A DNA stretch of 41,254 nt from Chthoniobacter flavus (GCA_945860355.1 CAMARB010000011.1:1-41254); one strand, 5' to 3'; positions 1 to 9,001 are shown, counted from the stretch's first letter. Made by a program: numbers and translations. Notes: generated from the letters alone by a model not told the origin.

Positions 1-48
1 GCTCCCCCCAAGGCTCCCCCCAAGGCTCCCCCCAAGGCTCCCCCCGGG
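1..48. repeat. 12-bp tandem repeat, 4 units of GCTCCCCCCAAG (last unit ends GGG), probably continuing left of the window
   Basis: Direct reading: GCTCCCCCCAAG x3 then GCTCCCCCCGGG. Confidence 0.9.
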
Positions 49-61
49 TTCCCGCGTTGCC

Positions 62-646
62 CTAGCGACGGCGCATCCGCCGCATCCACTCCCGGCCTTC
101 CCGGCCCGGATACGCCCGCAGCGGAAGCCATTCCTCCAGCAGCTCGAAATCGGCCGCGAAAATCGCGTCCAGTTCCTCTTTATCCACCCCAAAAGGCGGG
201 CCCTCGTCGGGGCTGGAGTTGCCGGGATCCAGATAGAAAACCGCCAGGAACTCGCCTCCCGGCCGGAGCGCCGAGGCCACCGCCCGCGCATACGCCTGAC
301 GCACGGACGGCGAGATCGCGCAAAAACACGTGTGCTCCCACACCCAGTCAAAATCCCCGCAAAACCCGGGATCCGGATTCAGAAAATCCCCCAGCACATA
401 CCGCTCGCCCCCGACCTTCGGAAAAGACTCCGCCCCTTGAACGGCTGACGGGGCGAGATCCATCCCGACGACCTCTCCGGCGGACGCGGCCAAGGCCCGC
501 ACATCGTGGCCAAAACCGCATCCCGGCACCAGCACCCGGCCCGTCACCGGATGCCGCGCCAAAAAATCGACCAAGCCCGGGCTCGGCGCGCCTTTATCCC
601 AAGGGGTTTCACCGCGCTGATAACGGTCTTCCCAATCCGTACTCAT
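62..646 (-). CDS. SAM-dependent methyltransferase, TPMT/thiol methyltransferase-like
   Basis: Protein MSTDWEDRYQRGETPWDKGAPSPGL..VLVPGCGFGHDVRALA; TPMT/HOL-type N-terminus and SAM motif I. Start placed at 646, overlapping the upstream stop by ATGA, rather than the longer ORF. Confidence 0.8.
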   Translation of the reverse strand: MSTDWEDRYQRGETPWDKGAPSPGLVDFLARHPVTGRVLVPGCGFGHDVRALAASAGEVVGMDLAPSAVQGAESFPKVGGERYVLGDFLNPDPGFCGDFDWVWEHTCFCAISPSVRQAYARAVASALRPGGEFLAVFYLDPGNSSPDEGPPFGVDKEELDAIFAADFELLEEWLPLRAYPGREGREWMRRMRRR

Positions 647-1404
647 GGGGTTTTCCGGATCCAACAGCTCGCCTCCGCCAGGCTCCATTGGAATTTGCGG
701 GCGTGTTCGCGAATGAGAAACGGCAGGTCCCGGACGCTCCGCAGCTCGAAACGAGGCTCCAAGAACCGGCGCAACCCCTCCAGGGTCGGCACGGGGCCGG
801 AGGCGTCTGCGTAGCCGCCCAGCCAGCGGTCGCGGGGCGTGAACTCGGGAAGCCAGGTGTAGGGCGAGGTGATCACCAACTGCCCTCCCGGCGCCACCAA
901 ATCGGGCAACCGCTCCAAGCACCGCTGCGGGTCGCGCAACCGGTCGATCAAGTTTGCCATGAGCACCACGTCAAACTGCCCGAGATCGGACCTCGGCTCC
1001 ATGGCGTCGCCCTGCTCAAAACCCACCCGCAGGGGATCCACCCCTTCCGGGAGCCGCGCCACGAGCGGCGTCACCAACTCCCCCTCGTCCGTCCGGAAAT
1101 ACTCCAGAGACCCGGCGTCCCGGAGGGTTCGGGCGGCGTCGACAAAGCGGTGCGAGAAATCGATCCCCACGACCGATCTGCAAATTCTAGCCAGCTCAAA
1201 ACTCGAACGCCCCACCGCACAGCCCAGATCTAAGGCTCGGCCCTCGGGAGGGACCAGCGCCGGATCCACGCACTCCCAAACGCAGCGCGCCGGGTATTCA
1301 AGGGCGTCTTTGGGTCCGGCCGGATACGGCAGGATTTCCTCTGCCCGGCCGTAGTGGAAGAGCAGGTATTCCCCGAGCAGTTTGTCGGTTTCGTAGATAT
1401 TCAT
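643..1404 (-). CDS. Putative 4-mercaptohistidine N1-methyltransferase (OvoA C-terminal-like, stand-alone)
   Basis: MNIYETDKLLGEYLLFHYG..ALDLGCAVGRSSFELAR..VLMANLIDRL..SPYTWLPEFTPRDRWLGG..ARKFQWSLAEASCWIRK matches my recollection of the ovothiol methyltransferase family. Confidence 0.75.
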   Translation of the reverse strand: MNIYETDKLLGEYLLFHYGRAEEILPYPAGPKDALEYPARCVWECVDPALVPPEGRALDLGCAVGRSSFELARICRSVVGIDFSHRFVDAARTLRDAGSLEYFRTDEGELVTPLVARLPEGVDPLRVGFEQGDAMEPRSDLGQFDVVLMANLIDRLRDPQRCLERLPDLVAPGGQLVITSPYTWLPEFTPRDRWLGGYADASGPVPTLEGLRRFLEPRFELRSVRDLPFLIREHARKFQWSLAEASCWIRKTP

Positions 1405-1441
1405 CGCATCGGCAAGCCCCCTCCCGGGGTGGAGTGATGGG

Positions 1442-2587
1442 CTAGGCGTCAAGGAGTCCGCGCAGATACGTGGCCGGCTCGAAATTCTCGATCAACACCT
1501 CCGTTTTTCCGCCCCGATGCATCCGCACCTGAGGGACGCGGATTTCCGGCGTTTTGCTCGGGGAAAAAAGGATGTCGTCGTGGGTGGCGTTCTTGCGGTT
1601 CGCGAACCGGGCCGGGGTGAGCTTGCCGCCGAGATGATCGCTGCGCCCGGTAGCGACGTGCAGGGTGCCCCTGATCTTCTCGTCCTGAATATCGCGGCCG
1701 GACACCGGCAAAAGCTGGGTCCCAAACCCGAGCTCCCCGAGTTCACCCGTCACCGGATCGCTGGTGAGTTTCTCGTTGTGTTCAGCCACCGTGCGCGAGT
1801 TGCCCCGCAGCAGCGTGGCCTTGTGGATCCGGCCCCCGGTCACGTCCATCAACCCCAATGTTCCGTCCTCGTATTTGAGGGGGAACTGGCCCTCCGCCCC
1901 GGCCGGCACATAGTAAATCTCGCCCGCCGGCAGGTTGGCCACATCCGGGCCGCCCCGGCAAAGGCCATGGCTTTTCTGGGCATCCTGGCCGGCCAGTTCC
2001 AAGCGCAGGGTGAAGCGCTGGTGGTCCACCTCGTAGTCGATTTCCACGCTGTCGGCCCCGGTCATGCCCTGCCGCAGTTTCTCCGCCTCGACGCTCACCT
2101 CGTTGTAATCCACCGCCAAACCCGACGCCAAAATCACGTCGTTGACCCCGTGCAAAGTGGCCCCGCGGAACCCGAATTCCTTGGCAAACGCCGTCAACGG
2201 CGCCGTGGCCGAATAGGTCGAGATACAGAGCACGATGTCGTAGTTCTTGAGCACGTCCGCCACTAGGTCGAGCCGGCGCCCGTCACTGGCGTAGGCGGCC
2301 TCGGGCAGGTCCAGGTTGCTGCCGCCCGTGATCTCATAGGCATACATTTCCCCGCCCCGGAGACCCAACTCCGCCAAAACCCCGGCCTTGAGCCCCTGGT
2401 AAAACACGTCATGCGCCCGGCGCTGGATGCCCAGCTCGGACTTCTCCAAAAACCGGAACCCCTCCATCTCGCGAGGATCCTCAAGATCGATCAGGATACA
2501 AACGCGCTCCCCGCCTTTGGGTTCGAACACGGTGCGGAGAAGGCGGCTCAGGCTGAAAGGCGGAAATGTGCGGGATGCGGGATTCAT
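1442..2587 (-). CDS. Aminopeptidase-like protein (M29-like), function uncertain
   Basis: Long ORF with conserved-looking C-terminus (LPAGEIYYVPAGAEGQFP, GTQLLPVSGRDIQDEKIRGTLHVATGRSDHLGG) resembling M29 aminopeptidases. Start MNPASRTF at 2587. Confidence 0.55.
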   Translation of the reverse strand: MNPASRTFPPFSLSRLLRTVFEPKGGERVCILIDLEDPREMEGFRFLEKSELGIQRRAHDVFYQGLKAGVLAELGLRGGEMYAYEITGGSNLDLPEAAYASDGRRLDLVADVLKNYDIVLCISTYSATAPLTAFAKEFGFRGATLHGVNDVILASGLAVDYNEVSVEAEKLRQGMTGADSVEIDYEVDHQRFTLRLELAGQDAQKSHGLCRGGPDVANLPAGEIYYVPAGAEGQFPLKYEDGTLGLMDVTGGRIHKATLLRGNSRTVAEHNEKLTSDPVTGELGELGFGTQLLPVSGRDIQDEKIRGTLHVATGRSDHLGGKLTPARFANRKNATHDDILFSPSKTPEIRVPQVRMHRGGKTEVLIENFEPATYLRGLLDA

Positions 2588-2801
2588 AAGCAGAGTCAAT
2601 GATCGGACGAAGTTTCCCGGGTTCCCACTTTCAAAGAGGGAATCAGGCAAACGAGCCCTGGATTAGAGGCCGGATTGCCGCTGACGTCCAAACCATTCTC
2701 CTGAACCACGGACTTCGCGCCCCGACCGGCGAGAAATTTCACCCCGAGGTTTGCCGTTCGGCTCGGGAGCGGCAATGCTTCCGCGCGCGCGCCATTCACC
2801 C

Positions 2802-3635
2802 ATGATCTGGAAAACCCACACCCGCCAATTCGACCTCAGCCAAAAGGGGCTGACCATGGGGGTGCTCAACGTGACGAGCGACTCGTTTTCCGATGGCGGC
2901 CAATTCCTGGACCCCGCGTCCGCCCTGGCGCACGCCCGCTCTCTGCTGGAAGCCGGCGCCGACGTGCTCGACATCGGGGGCGAATCGACCCGCCCAGGGG
3001 CATCCCCGGTGGACGAAGCGGAGGAGATCCGGCGGGTCCTCCCGGTCATCGAAGCGCTTGCCCGGGAAACCCGGGTCGCCCTCTCCATCGACACCATGAA
3101 ACCGGGGGTCGCACGGGCCGCCCTGGAGAAAGGGGCGGAGATCGTCAACGACGTGACCGGCCTGCAAAACGCCGAGATGCGCGAGCTGATCCGGTCCACG
3201 GGTTGCGGCGCGGTGGCCATGCACATGAAAGGCACCCCGCGCGACATGCAGGACGCGCCTTTCTACGGGGATATCCTGGAGGAAATCCGGGGTTTTTTTC
3301 GACAAACCCTCGAGGCCTGCCTACGGTCCGGGATCGACCCGTTGTGCCTGGCGTTTGACCCCGGCATTGGCTTCGGAAAGACGCTCGCACACAACCTGAC
3401 TTTGCTGCGGAACCTGGAGTCGCTCCGGGTGGGCGCGCGTCCCCTGGTGCTCGGGGTCTCCCGCAAATCATTCATCGCAAAAGTGTTAGGAACATCCCCC
3501 CTCGAAGACCGCCACTGGCCCACCGTGGCGTTGACCGCCTACGGCCGGATCCGCGGCGCCCAAATCGTCCGGGTCCATGAAGTCGCTCCCAACCTTCAGG
3601 CAATGCGTATGACCGAAGCCCTGCTCGCCCCATGA
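2802..3635 (+). CDS. folP: Dihydropteroate synthase
   Basis: LTMGVLNVTSDSFSDGGQF, DIGGESTRPGA, SIDTMKPGVARAALEKGAEIVNDVTG, LAFDPGIGFGKT, LVLGVSRKSFI motifs. Confidence 0.95.
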   Translation: MIWKTHTRQFDLSQKGLTMGVLNVTSDSFSDGGQFLDPASALAHARSLLEAGADVLDIGGESTRPGASPVDEAEEIRRVLPVIEALARETRVALSIDTMKPGVARAALEKGAEIVNDVTGLQNAEMRELIRSTGCGAVAMHMKGTPRDMQDAPFYGDILEEIRGFFRQTLEACLRSGIDPLCLAFDPGIGFGKTLAHNLTLLRNLESLRVGARPLVLGVSRKSFIAKVLGTSPLEDRHWPTVALTAYGRIRGAQIVRVHEVAPNLQAMRMTEALLAP

Positions 3636-4510
3636 GTCTCCAGGCGCTTCTCACCCAGCACTGGAGGGATCTGCTGGAGATTGCGATTCTCTGGGCCGCG
3701 ATCTACCGCGCCTGGCTCTATTTCCGAGGCACCCGAGGCGCCAAGGTGCTCACCGGCCTGGCCGTGCTCCTGCTGGTCATCGCCCTGTGCTCGGAGATTT
3801 TCGAGCTCCCCGAGATCAGCTGGCTGTTCCGCAACCTGGTCACGTTCATGGCGTTTGCGCTGGTGGTCATCTTCCAGCCCGAACTGCGCAGGGCCCTGGC
3901 GGCGCTCGGCAGCCACCCGATATTCGCATCCGTCACCCAGAGCCGCGAAACCATCGAGGTGCTCACGGAACTCACCTTCGACCTGGCCAACCAGCAACTC
4001 GGCGCCTTGCTGGCCATCGAACGCGACACGAACATCGATTCATTTGCCGAAACCGGCGTGCGCATCGACTGCGAGTTGTCCTCGGAACTGGTGCTGAGTA
4101 TTTTCCAGCCCAAAACCCCCCTGCACGACGGCGGCATCATCCTGCGCAACGGGCGCATCGTCTCAGCCGCATGCGTTTTTCCGGTCAGCCAACGGATGGA
4201 TCTCGATCGAACACTGGGGACGCGGCATCGGGCCGCACTCGGGCTCACCGAGGAATCCGATGCCGTGGTTGTCGTGGTCAGCGAGGAGACGGGGATCGTC
4301 TCCGTCTGTCACCGCGGCCAAATCGAAAGAAACTTTGACCCCCGCACATTAAAAAAACGCCTGGGCGAACTGCTCCTGCTCCAGAAGAATGAAAACTCTC
4401 CTCCACCTGCTCCTGCATCACTGGCTCGCGAAACTCGTCTCCCTGGTGCTGGCCGTCGTGTTGTGGGGAGTGATCAAAAAGAGCATTCAGACGACCGTCA
4501 CCCCGTCTAA
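3632..4510 (+). CDS. cdaA: Diadenylate cyclase CdaA (DAC domain, membrane-bound)
   Basis: N-terminal TM helices; DAC motifs PLHDGGIIL and GTRHRAALGLTEESDAVVVVVSEETG; start overlaps the folP stop (ATGA). Confidence 0.93.
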   Translation: MSLQALLTQHWRDLLEIAILWAAIYRAWLYFRGTRGAKVLTGLAVLLLVIALCSEIFELPEISWLFRNLVTFMAFALVVIFQPELRRALAALGSHPIFASVTQSRETIEVLTELTFDLANQQLGALLAIERDTNIDSFAETGVRIDCELSSELVLSIFQPKTPLHDGGIILRNGRIVSAACVFPVSQRMDLDRTLGTRHRAALGLTEESDAVVVVVSEETGIVSVCHRGQIERNFDPRTLKKRLGELLLLQKNENSPPPAPASLARETRLPGAGRRVVGSDQKEHSDDRHPV

Positions 4511-4547
4511 GTTCCGCGGGTTCCAGCAACCATCTCGCCCTCTTTAG
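4389..4547 (+). CDS. 52 aa single-TM protein resembling only the N-terminal anchor of CdaR/YbbR
   Basis: Hand translation: MKTLLHLLLHHWLAKLVSLVLAVVLWGVIKKSIQTTVTPSKFRGFQQPSRPL*. Lies in the cdaR position between cdaA and glmM; out-of-frame overlap with the cdaA 3' end; stop is 2 nt before the glmM ATG. Not in the supplied ORF track (<60 aa). Confidence 0.6.
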   Translation: MKTLLHLLLHHWLAKLVSLVLAVVLWGVIKKSIQTTVTPSKFRGFQQPSRPL

Positions 4548-4549
4548 CC

Positions 4550-5968
4550 ATGTCTTCCCATTCGCCGACTCCCCCGCAGAACGCCCCGGTTCGAGCCCGC
4601 AAAATTTTCGGCACCGACGGCGTCCGCGGGGTCGCCAACATCGAACCGGTCACGGTGGAAACCGCGCTCAAGCTGGGCCGTGCCGCCGCCCACATTTTCA
4701 TGGAAATGAGCGAGCAAGCCGGCCGCAACCACGGCCGGGCGAGGATCGTGCTGGGGAAAGACACGCGGCTTTCAGGTTACATGCTCGAAAACGCCCTGGC
4801 CTCCGGCGTGATGTCGCTCGGCGCGGACGTGATCTTCATCGGGCCGCTGCCCACTCCGGGCGTGGCCTACATCACCCGCTCGTTACGGGCCGACGCGGGC
4901 ATCATGCTCAGCGCCTCGCACAACCCCTACGAAGACAACGGCATCAAGTTCTTCCGGCACGACGGCTACAAACTCGACGACTCCATCGAACAACGCATCG
5001 AACAACTCGTGTTCAGCGGCGAAATCGAATCCATCCGGCCCACCGCCGGTAAAATCGGGCGCGCCACCCGCATCGACGACGCCATGGGCCGATACGTCGA
5101 GTTCGCCAAAGCCAGTTTCCCCCGGGGCATGACCCTCGAAAAAATGCGCGTCGCCGTCGATGTCGCCAACGGGGCCGCCTACAAATCCTCCCCCTGCATC
5201 CTCCGGGAACTCGGCGCGGAACTCTTCGTCGGCCACGACAAACCCAACGGCCGGAACATCAACAAGGACTGCGGCAGCACCTACCCGCACGCCATCCAAA
5301 CCCTCGTCCGAGAAACCGGCGCCCACGTCGGCATCAGCCACGACGGCGACGCCGATCGCGTCCTGCTCTGCGACGAGAACGGGGAGGTGGTCGACGGCGA
5401 CGAGATCATGGCCATCGCCGCTCTCGACCTGCTCCGGGCCGGGCGTCTCGCCCAAAACACCCTGGTCGCCACGGTCATGAGCAATTTCGGCTTGGATGAA
5501 ACCCTCTCCCGCCACGGCGGCCGCGTCCTGCGCACCCAGGTCGGCGACCGCTACGTCATCGAGGCCATGATGAAAAACGACCTCAACCTCGGCGGCGAAC
5601 AAAGCGGCCACATGATCTTCCGCGACTTCTCAAGCACCGGCGACGGCATCGTCAGCGCCCTGCAAATCCTGCGGATCATGGTGGAAACGGGCAAACCCCT
5701 GAGCGAACTCAAAAAGTGCCTCCTGAAGTATCCCCAGGCCCAACGCAACCTGCGGGTCCGGGAGAAACGCCCGCTGGAGCAGGTGCCCGGCGTGTTGAAA
5801 CTGGTCACCGAAACCGAGCAACAACTCGCCGGCGCCGGGCGCGTCCTTTTGCGCTACTCCGGCACGGAACCCAAAGTGCGCCTCCTCATCGAGGGCCGGG
5901 ACGGCGCGGCCATCAACGCCCAGGCAGACCGCATCGCGGGGGTGCTCCAGGAAGCCATCGGGGAATAG
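4550..5968 (+). CDS. glmM: Phosphoglucosamine mutase
   Basis: KIFGTDGVRGVAN, GIMLSASHNPYEDNGIKFF, ISHDGDADRVLLCDENG, GGEQSGHMIF, RYSGTEPKVRLLIEG. Confidence 0.96.
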   Translation: MSSHSPTPPQNAPVRARKIFGTDGVRGVANIEPVTVETALKLGRAAAHIFMEMSEQAGRNHGRARIVLGKDTRLSGYMLENALASGVMSLGADVIFIGPLPTPGVAYITRSLRADAGIMLSASHNPYEDNGIKFFRHDGYKLDDSIEQRIEQLVFSGEIESIRPTAGKIGRATRIDDAMGRYVEFAKASFPRGMTLEKMRVAVDVANGAAYKSSPCILRELGAELFVGHDKPNGRNINKDCGSTYPHAIQTLVRETGAHVGISHDGDADRVLLCDENGEVVDGDEIMAIAALDLLRAGRLAQNTLVATVMSNFGLDETLSRHGGRVLRTQVGDRYVIEAMMKNDLNLGGEQSGHMIFRDFSSTGDGIVSALQILRIMVETGKPLSELKKCLLKYPQAQRNLRVREKRPLEQVPGVLKLVTETEQQLAGAGRVLLRYSGTEPKVRLLIEGRDGAAINAQADRIAGVLQEAIGE

Positions 5969-5974
5969 AATCGC

Positions 5975-6625
5975 GTGGTGCCCGATCTCCCCGCCCTCAG
6001 CCGGAGCCTGTTTCTGACCGCCACCGACACGAACGTCGGAAAAACCCATGTGGCCGAGCGCCTCGTGCGCTCCCTTCGCGCCCGGGGCATCGACGCCGTG
6101 GGCATGAAACCCCTGTGCTGCGGCGACCGCGACGACGCGGAGCGCCTGCACGCGGCCTCCGGCGGCGAGGCGCCCCTCAACACGATCAACCCCGTCTGGC
6201 TGCGCACCCCGGCGGCGCCCTACACCGCCTCCCTCATCGAGAACCGCCTCCTGGACCTGGCGCTCGTCTTTGAATCCTACAACGCCCTCCGGGCCCGTCA
6301 CGCGGTGGTCGTCGTGGAGGGCGCGGGCGGCTGGATGGTGCCGATCACGGCGGATTATTTCCTCAGCGATCTGGCCGCCGCGATGGATTTGCCCGTGGCT
6401 GTGGTGGTCGCCAACAAACTCGGCGCCCTCAACCACACCCTGCTCACCGTCCAAGCCATCGAAGCCCGCGCACTCTCCTGTGCCGGGGTGATCCTCAATC
6501 ACACCACCCCGGATTCGGGAGATCCCGCCACGACCACCAACCGCGCGGTTCTCGAGTCGTTATTGCGGGTGCCTATTTTGTGGGAAGTCCCCTACGAACC
6601 CGGCACGCCGGGGGACGGGGGGTGA
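5975..6625 (+). CDS. bioD: Dethiobiotin synthase (GTG start)
   Basis: LFLTATDTNVGKTHVAERLVRSL P-loop, VVVEGAGGWMVPI, VVANKLGALNHTLLT. Confidence 0.93.
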   Translation: MVPDLPALSRSLFLTATDTNVGKTHVAERLVRSLRARGIDAVGMKPLCCGDRDDAERLHAASGGEAPLNTINPVWLRTPAAPYTASLIENRLLDLALVFESYNALRARHAVVVVEGAGGWMVPITADYFLSDLAAAMDLPVAVVVANKLGALNHTLLTVQAIEARALSCAGVILNHTTPDSGDPATTTNRAVLESLLRVPILWEVPYEPGTPGDGG

Positions 6626-6644
6626 CCGCTCGTCAGGCGGGAGC

Positions 6645-6720
6645 GGGTGAGGGGTGAGGGGTGAGGGGTGAGGGGTGAGGGGTGAGGGGTGAGGGGTGAG
6701 GGCTGAGGGGTGAGGGGTGG
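6645..6720. repeat. 7-bp tandem repeat (GGGGTGA)x10 plus partial; G-quadruplex-compatible tract
   Basis: Direct reading of GGGGTGA units at 6651-6720, with one GGGCTGA variant and a terminal GGGGTGG. Confidence 0.95.
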
Positions 6721-7022
6721 AGGGAATGTTTTTCGAGCGGGAGCAAAGGAGCCGTCGCTTGAAAAAAAGGGGAGCGCGGGGCTGCATTTGCAATCCCGGC
6801 AAAGTGGGTGGAGGTTCGATTACAAATTCATAACCCCCTCAACCGAGGGGCTCGGCATTTCAGGAACGGGGGCGGGTATCAACGGGGTGGTCATGACGGT
6901 TTCTCTCAAGCAATTCCTCAACGGCAGTTCCGCAACTGCGACCGGATAGATAACCGCAGGCGGCCCGCTGCACATGCCGCATCCCGCCAAGCCCCCGCAC
7001 CCATTTTAAACCATCGCGTATT

Positions 7023-7454
7023 ATGTTGATCCACAAGTTCTTCCATGTCGCCCGGAGCCTTCCGGAAACGCAGAGACGGCTTGAAGCCTGGCAAACCCAG
7101 TGCGGACTACCGGGCATCCAAGCCGACTTCCCCCACCCCGCGCCTTGGGAATGGCCCCCCGACGCCGGCCCGCAGGAAGACATCACTCTGGAGAGCCTTC
7201 CCGGCGCGCACTCCCGCCAAATCCTTTTCCGCTCCCTCAAAGGCCCCATCGAACTGGCCGGGCTCATCGAGTTTTTCCCGATCCGCGACAACTTCACCGA
7301 AATCGAGCTGACGGCCGACTGCACATTCCCGTCCGCGCACCCGGACCCGCCGGCCTGGGACGCGTGGGTTGAGGACTTCCTCAACGCGCAACTCCAGCGC
7401 ATCGAACAAGACCTCAATGAACCCGCGTTCTCTCTTACGCTCGACGCCGGTTAA
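7023..7454 (+). CDS. Hypothetical protein, 143 aa
   Basis: Uninterrupted ORF MLIHKFFHVARSLPETQRRLEAWQ.. with plausible composition, located between two tandem-repeat tracts. Confidence 0.6.
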   Translation: MLIHKFFHVARSLPETQRRLEAWQTQCGLPGIQADFPHPAPWEWPPDAGPQEDITLESLPGAHSRQILFRSLKGPIELAGLIEFFPIRDNFTEIELTADCTFPSAHPDPPAWDAWVEDFLNAQLQRIEQDLNEPAFSLTLDAG

Positions 7455-7487
7455 AAGCGCGTCAGCGCTCCGGGGGGCCCATCGGTC

Positions 7488-7568
7488 CGATCGGTCCCAT
7501 CGGTCCCATCGGTCCCATCGGTCCCATCGGTCCCATCGGTCCCATCGGTCCCATCAGTCCGATCAGTC
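7488..7568. repeat. 9-bp tandem repeat, 9 units of CCCATCGGT with variant end units
   Basis: Direct reading: CCCATCGGT / CCGATCGGT / CCCATCGGT... / CCCATCAGT / CCGATCAGT. Confidence 0.95.
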
Positions 7569-7594
7569 AAATAAGCCCCCCTGTTCCACACGCC

Positions 7595-9001
7595 TTAGCC
7601 GGGCTCCTGCGGAACCGCAGGCAACCGCCGCAGCGAGTTGCGAACAAAATTGGCCCCCAGCTCCCAGATGGGTCCGGGAAACGTGCGGCAATCCTCGAGC
7701 ACCGACTCAAAGGCCGCCATAAAATGAGCGATCTCCCTTTCGCCGATCACCAGCGGCGGGATCAGCTTGATCACGTCCATGCCGTGCCCGGCGATCTGGC
7801 ACAACACCCCGTGCCGGGTGAGCAGGGCCGTCACCAACATCTGACAGAAGAGCTCCGGCTCCAGCCGGTGCAGGAGCTTCCAGCCCATGCGCGCAGCCAG
7901 TTCCCGCGGCTCGTGGAATTCGATCGCGATCATGAGCCCTTTGCCACGCACCTCCTTGATGACCGAGTGCCGGCGCTGAAGAGCGGTGAGCCGGTCCAGG
8001 AGCTCAGCGCCCACCGACTCGGCCCGGGCCACCAGCTGCTCCTCCTCAATCACTTGCAGCGTGGCAAGCCCGCACGCCATCGCCAGGTTGTTGCGCCCGA
8101 ACGTCGAGGAATGCACCACGCAACGGTCCAGCCGACTGAATGTCCGCTGATAAATCCAACGCCGCGCCACCACCGCCCCGCAGGGCACATAACCGCCGCT
8201 CAGGGACTTCGCCACGGTCACCAAGTCCGGCTCCAACCCCCAATGCTCGAACCCCCACCAACGCCCCGTCCGCCCCAGTCCCGTCTGGACCTCGTCCGCG
8301 ATGAGCAGGGTGCCACTCGCCCGACAGAGTTCCTGGGCGCGCTGATAAAACTCAGCAGTCGCATACAGGACGCCCTTGCCAAAAACCGGCTCCACAATCA
8401 GCGCGGCATACCGGCCCGATTCCAGTTCCCGCTGGAGCGCCGCGAGATCCCCCAACCCCACCCGCACACAACCTTCAAGCAAAGGGCCGAATCCCTCCTG
8501 AAAATGCGCGTCGCCCATGACCGAGAGCGAACCGTGGGTCAGACCATGAAAGGCCCCTTGAAAAGAAAGCAACCCCGCTCGGCCCGTGGCGGCCCGGGCA
8601 AATTTCAACGCCCCCTCCACGGCTTCCGTCCCGGAATTGCAGAAAAAAACGGCATCCAGATGGGATGGCATTTTTTTGAGGAGCGCCTCGGCGAGCAGCC
8701 CGCTCAAGAGCGAACAATCCATCTGGACCATGTTCGGCAGATCCAGTTCAAGCGTCTCCTGGATGGCGCGCTTGAGCGCGGGGTGGTTGCGCCCGATGTT
8801 GTACACGCTATACCCGCTCAAAAAATCCAGGTAAGCCCGGTCCTCAGCGTCGTAGAGCCACGCCCCCGATGCCCGGGTGTAAACGCGGTCGAACCCGATG
8901 ATGCGCTGGACCTCCACCAGGGTCCGGTTCAGGTGCCTGAAATGGAGCTCGTAATTCTCCCCCAAACGCCCGGCTACGAGTCTCTTGAGATCCAACGGCA
9001 T
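7595..9001 (-). CDS. Class III PLP-dependent aminotransferase (ornithine/putrescine aminotransferase-like)
   Basis: FFCNSGTEAVEGALKFARAATGR, LLIADEVQTGLGRTGRWWGFEHWGLEPDLVTVAKSLSGGYVPCGAVVA, HSSTFGRNNLAMA. Confidence 0.9.
   Translation of the reverse strand: MPLDLKRLVAGRLGENYELHFRHLNRTLVEVQRIIGFDRVYTRASGAWLYDAEDRAYLDFLSGYSVYNIGRNHPALKRAIQETLELDLPNMVQMDCSLLSGLLAEALLKKMPSHLDAVFFCNSGTEAVEGALKFARAATGRAGLLSFQGAFHGLTHGSLSVMGDAHFQEGFGPLLEGCVRVGLGDLAALQRELESGRYAALIVEPVFGKGVLYATAEFYQRAQELCRASGTLLIADEVQTGLGRTGRWWGFEHWGLEPDLVTVAKSLSGGYVPCGAVVARRWIYQRTFSRLDRCVVHSSTFGRNNLAMACGLATLQVIEEEQLVARAESVGAELLDRLTALQRRHSVIKEVRGKGLMIAIEFHEPRELAARMGWKLLHRLEPELFCQMLVTALLTRHGVLCQIAGHGMDVIKLIPPLVIGEREIAHFMAAFESVLEDCRTFPGPIWELGANFVRNSLRRLPAVPQEPG

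Noticed and set aside
5630-6502. 290 aa minus-strand ORF over glmM/bioD
   Set aside because: Spans two genuine plus-strand genes; composition typical of antisense frames.
7488-7568. Possible CRISPR array
   Set aside because: Units are contiguous 9-mers without unique spacers, and no cas genes are in the window. The same reasoning excludes the 7-, 12- and 16-bp arrays.
7369-7722. ORF encoding RSHRSHRSHRSH repeats
   Set aside because: Translation of the 9-bp tandem array out of any gene context.
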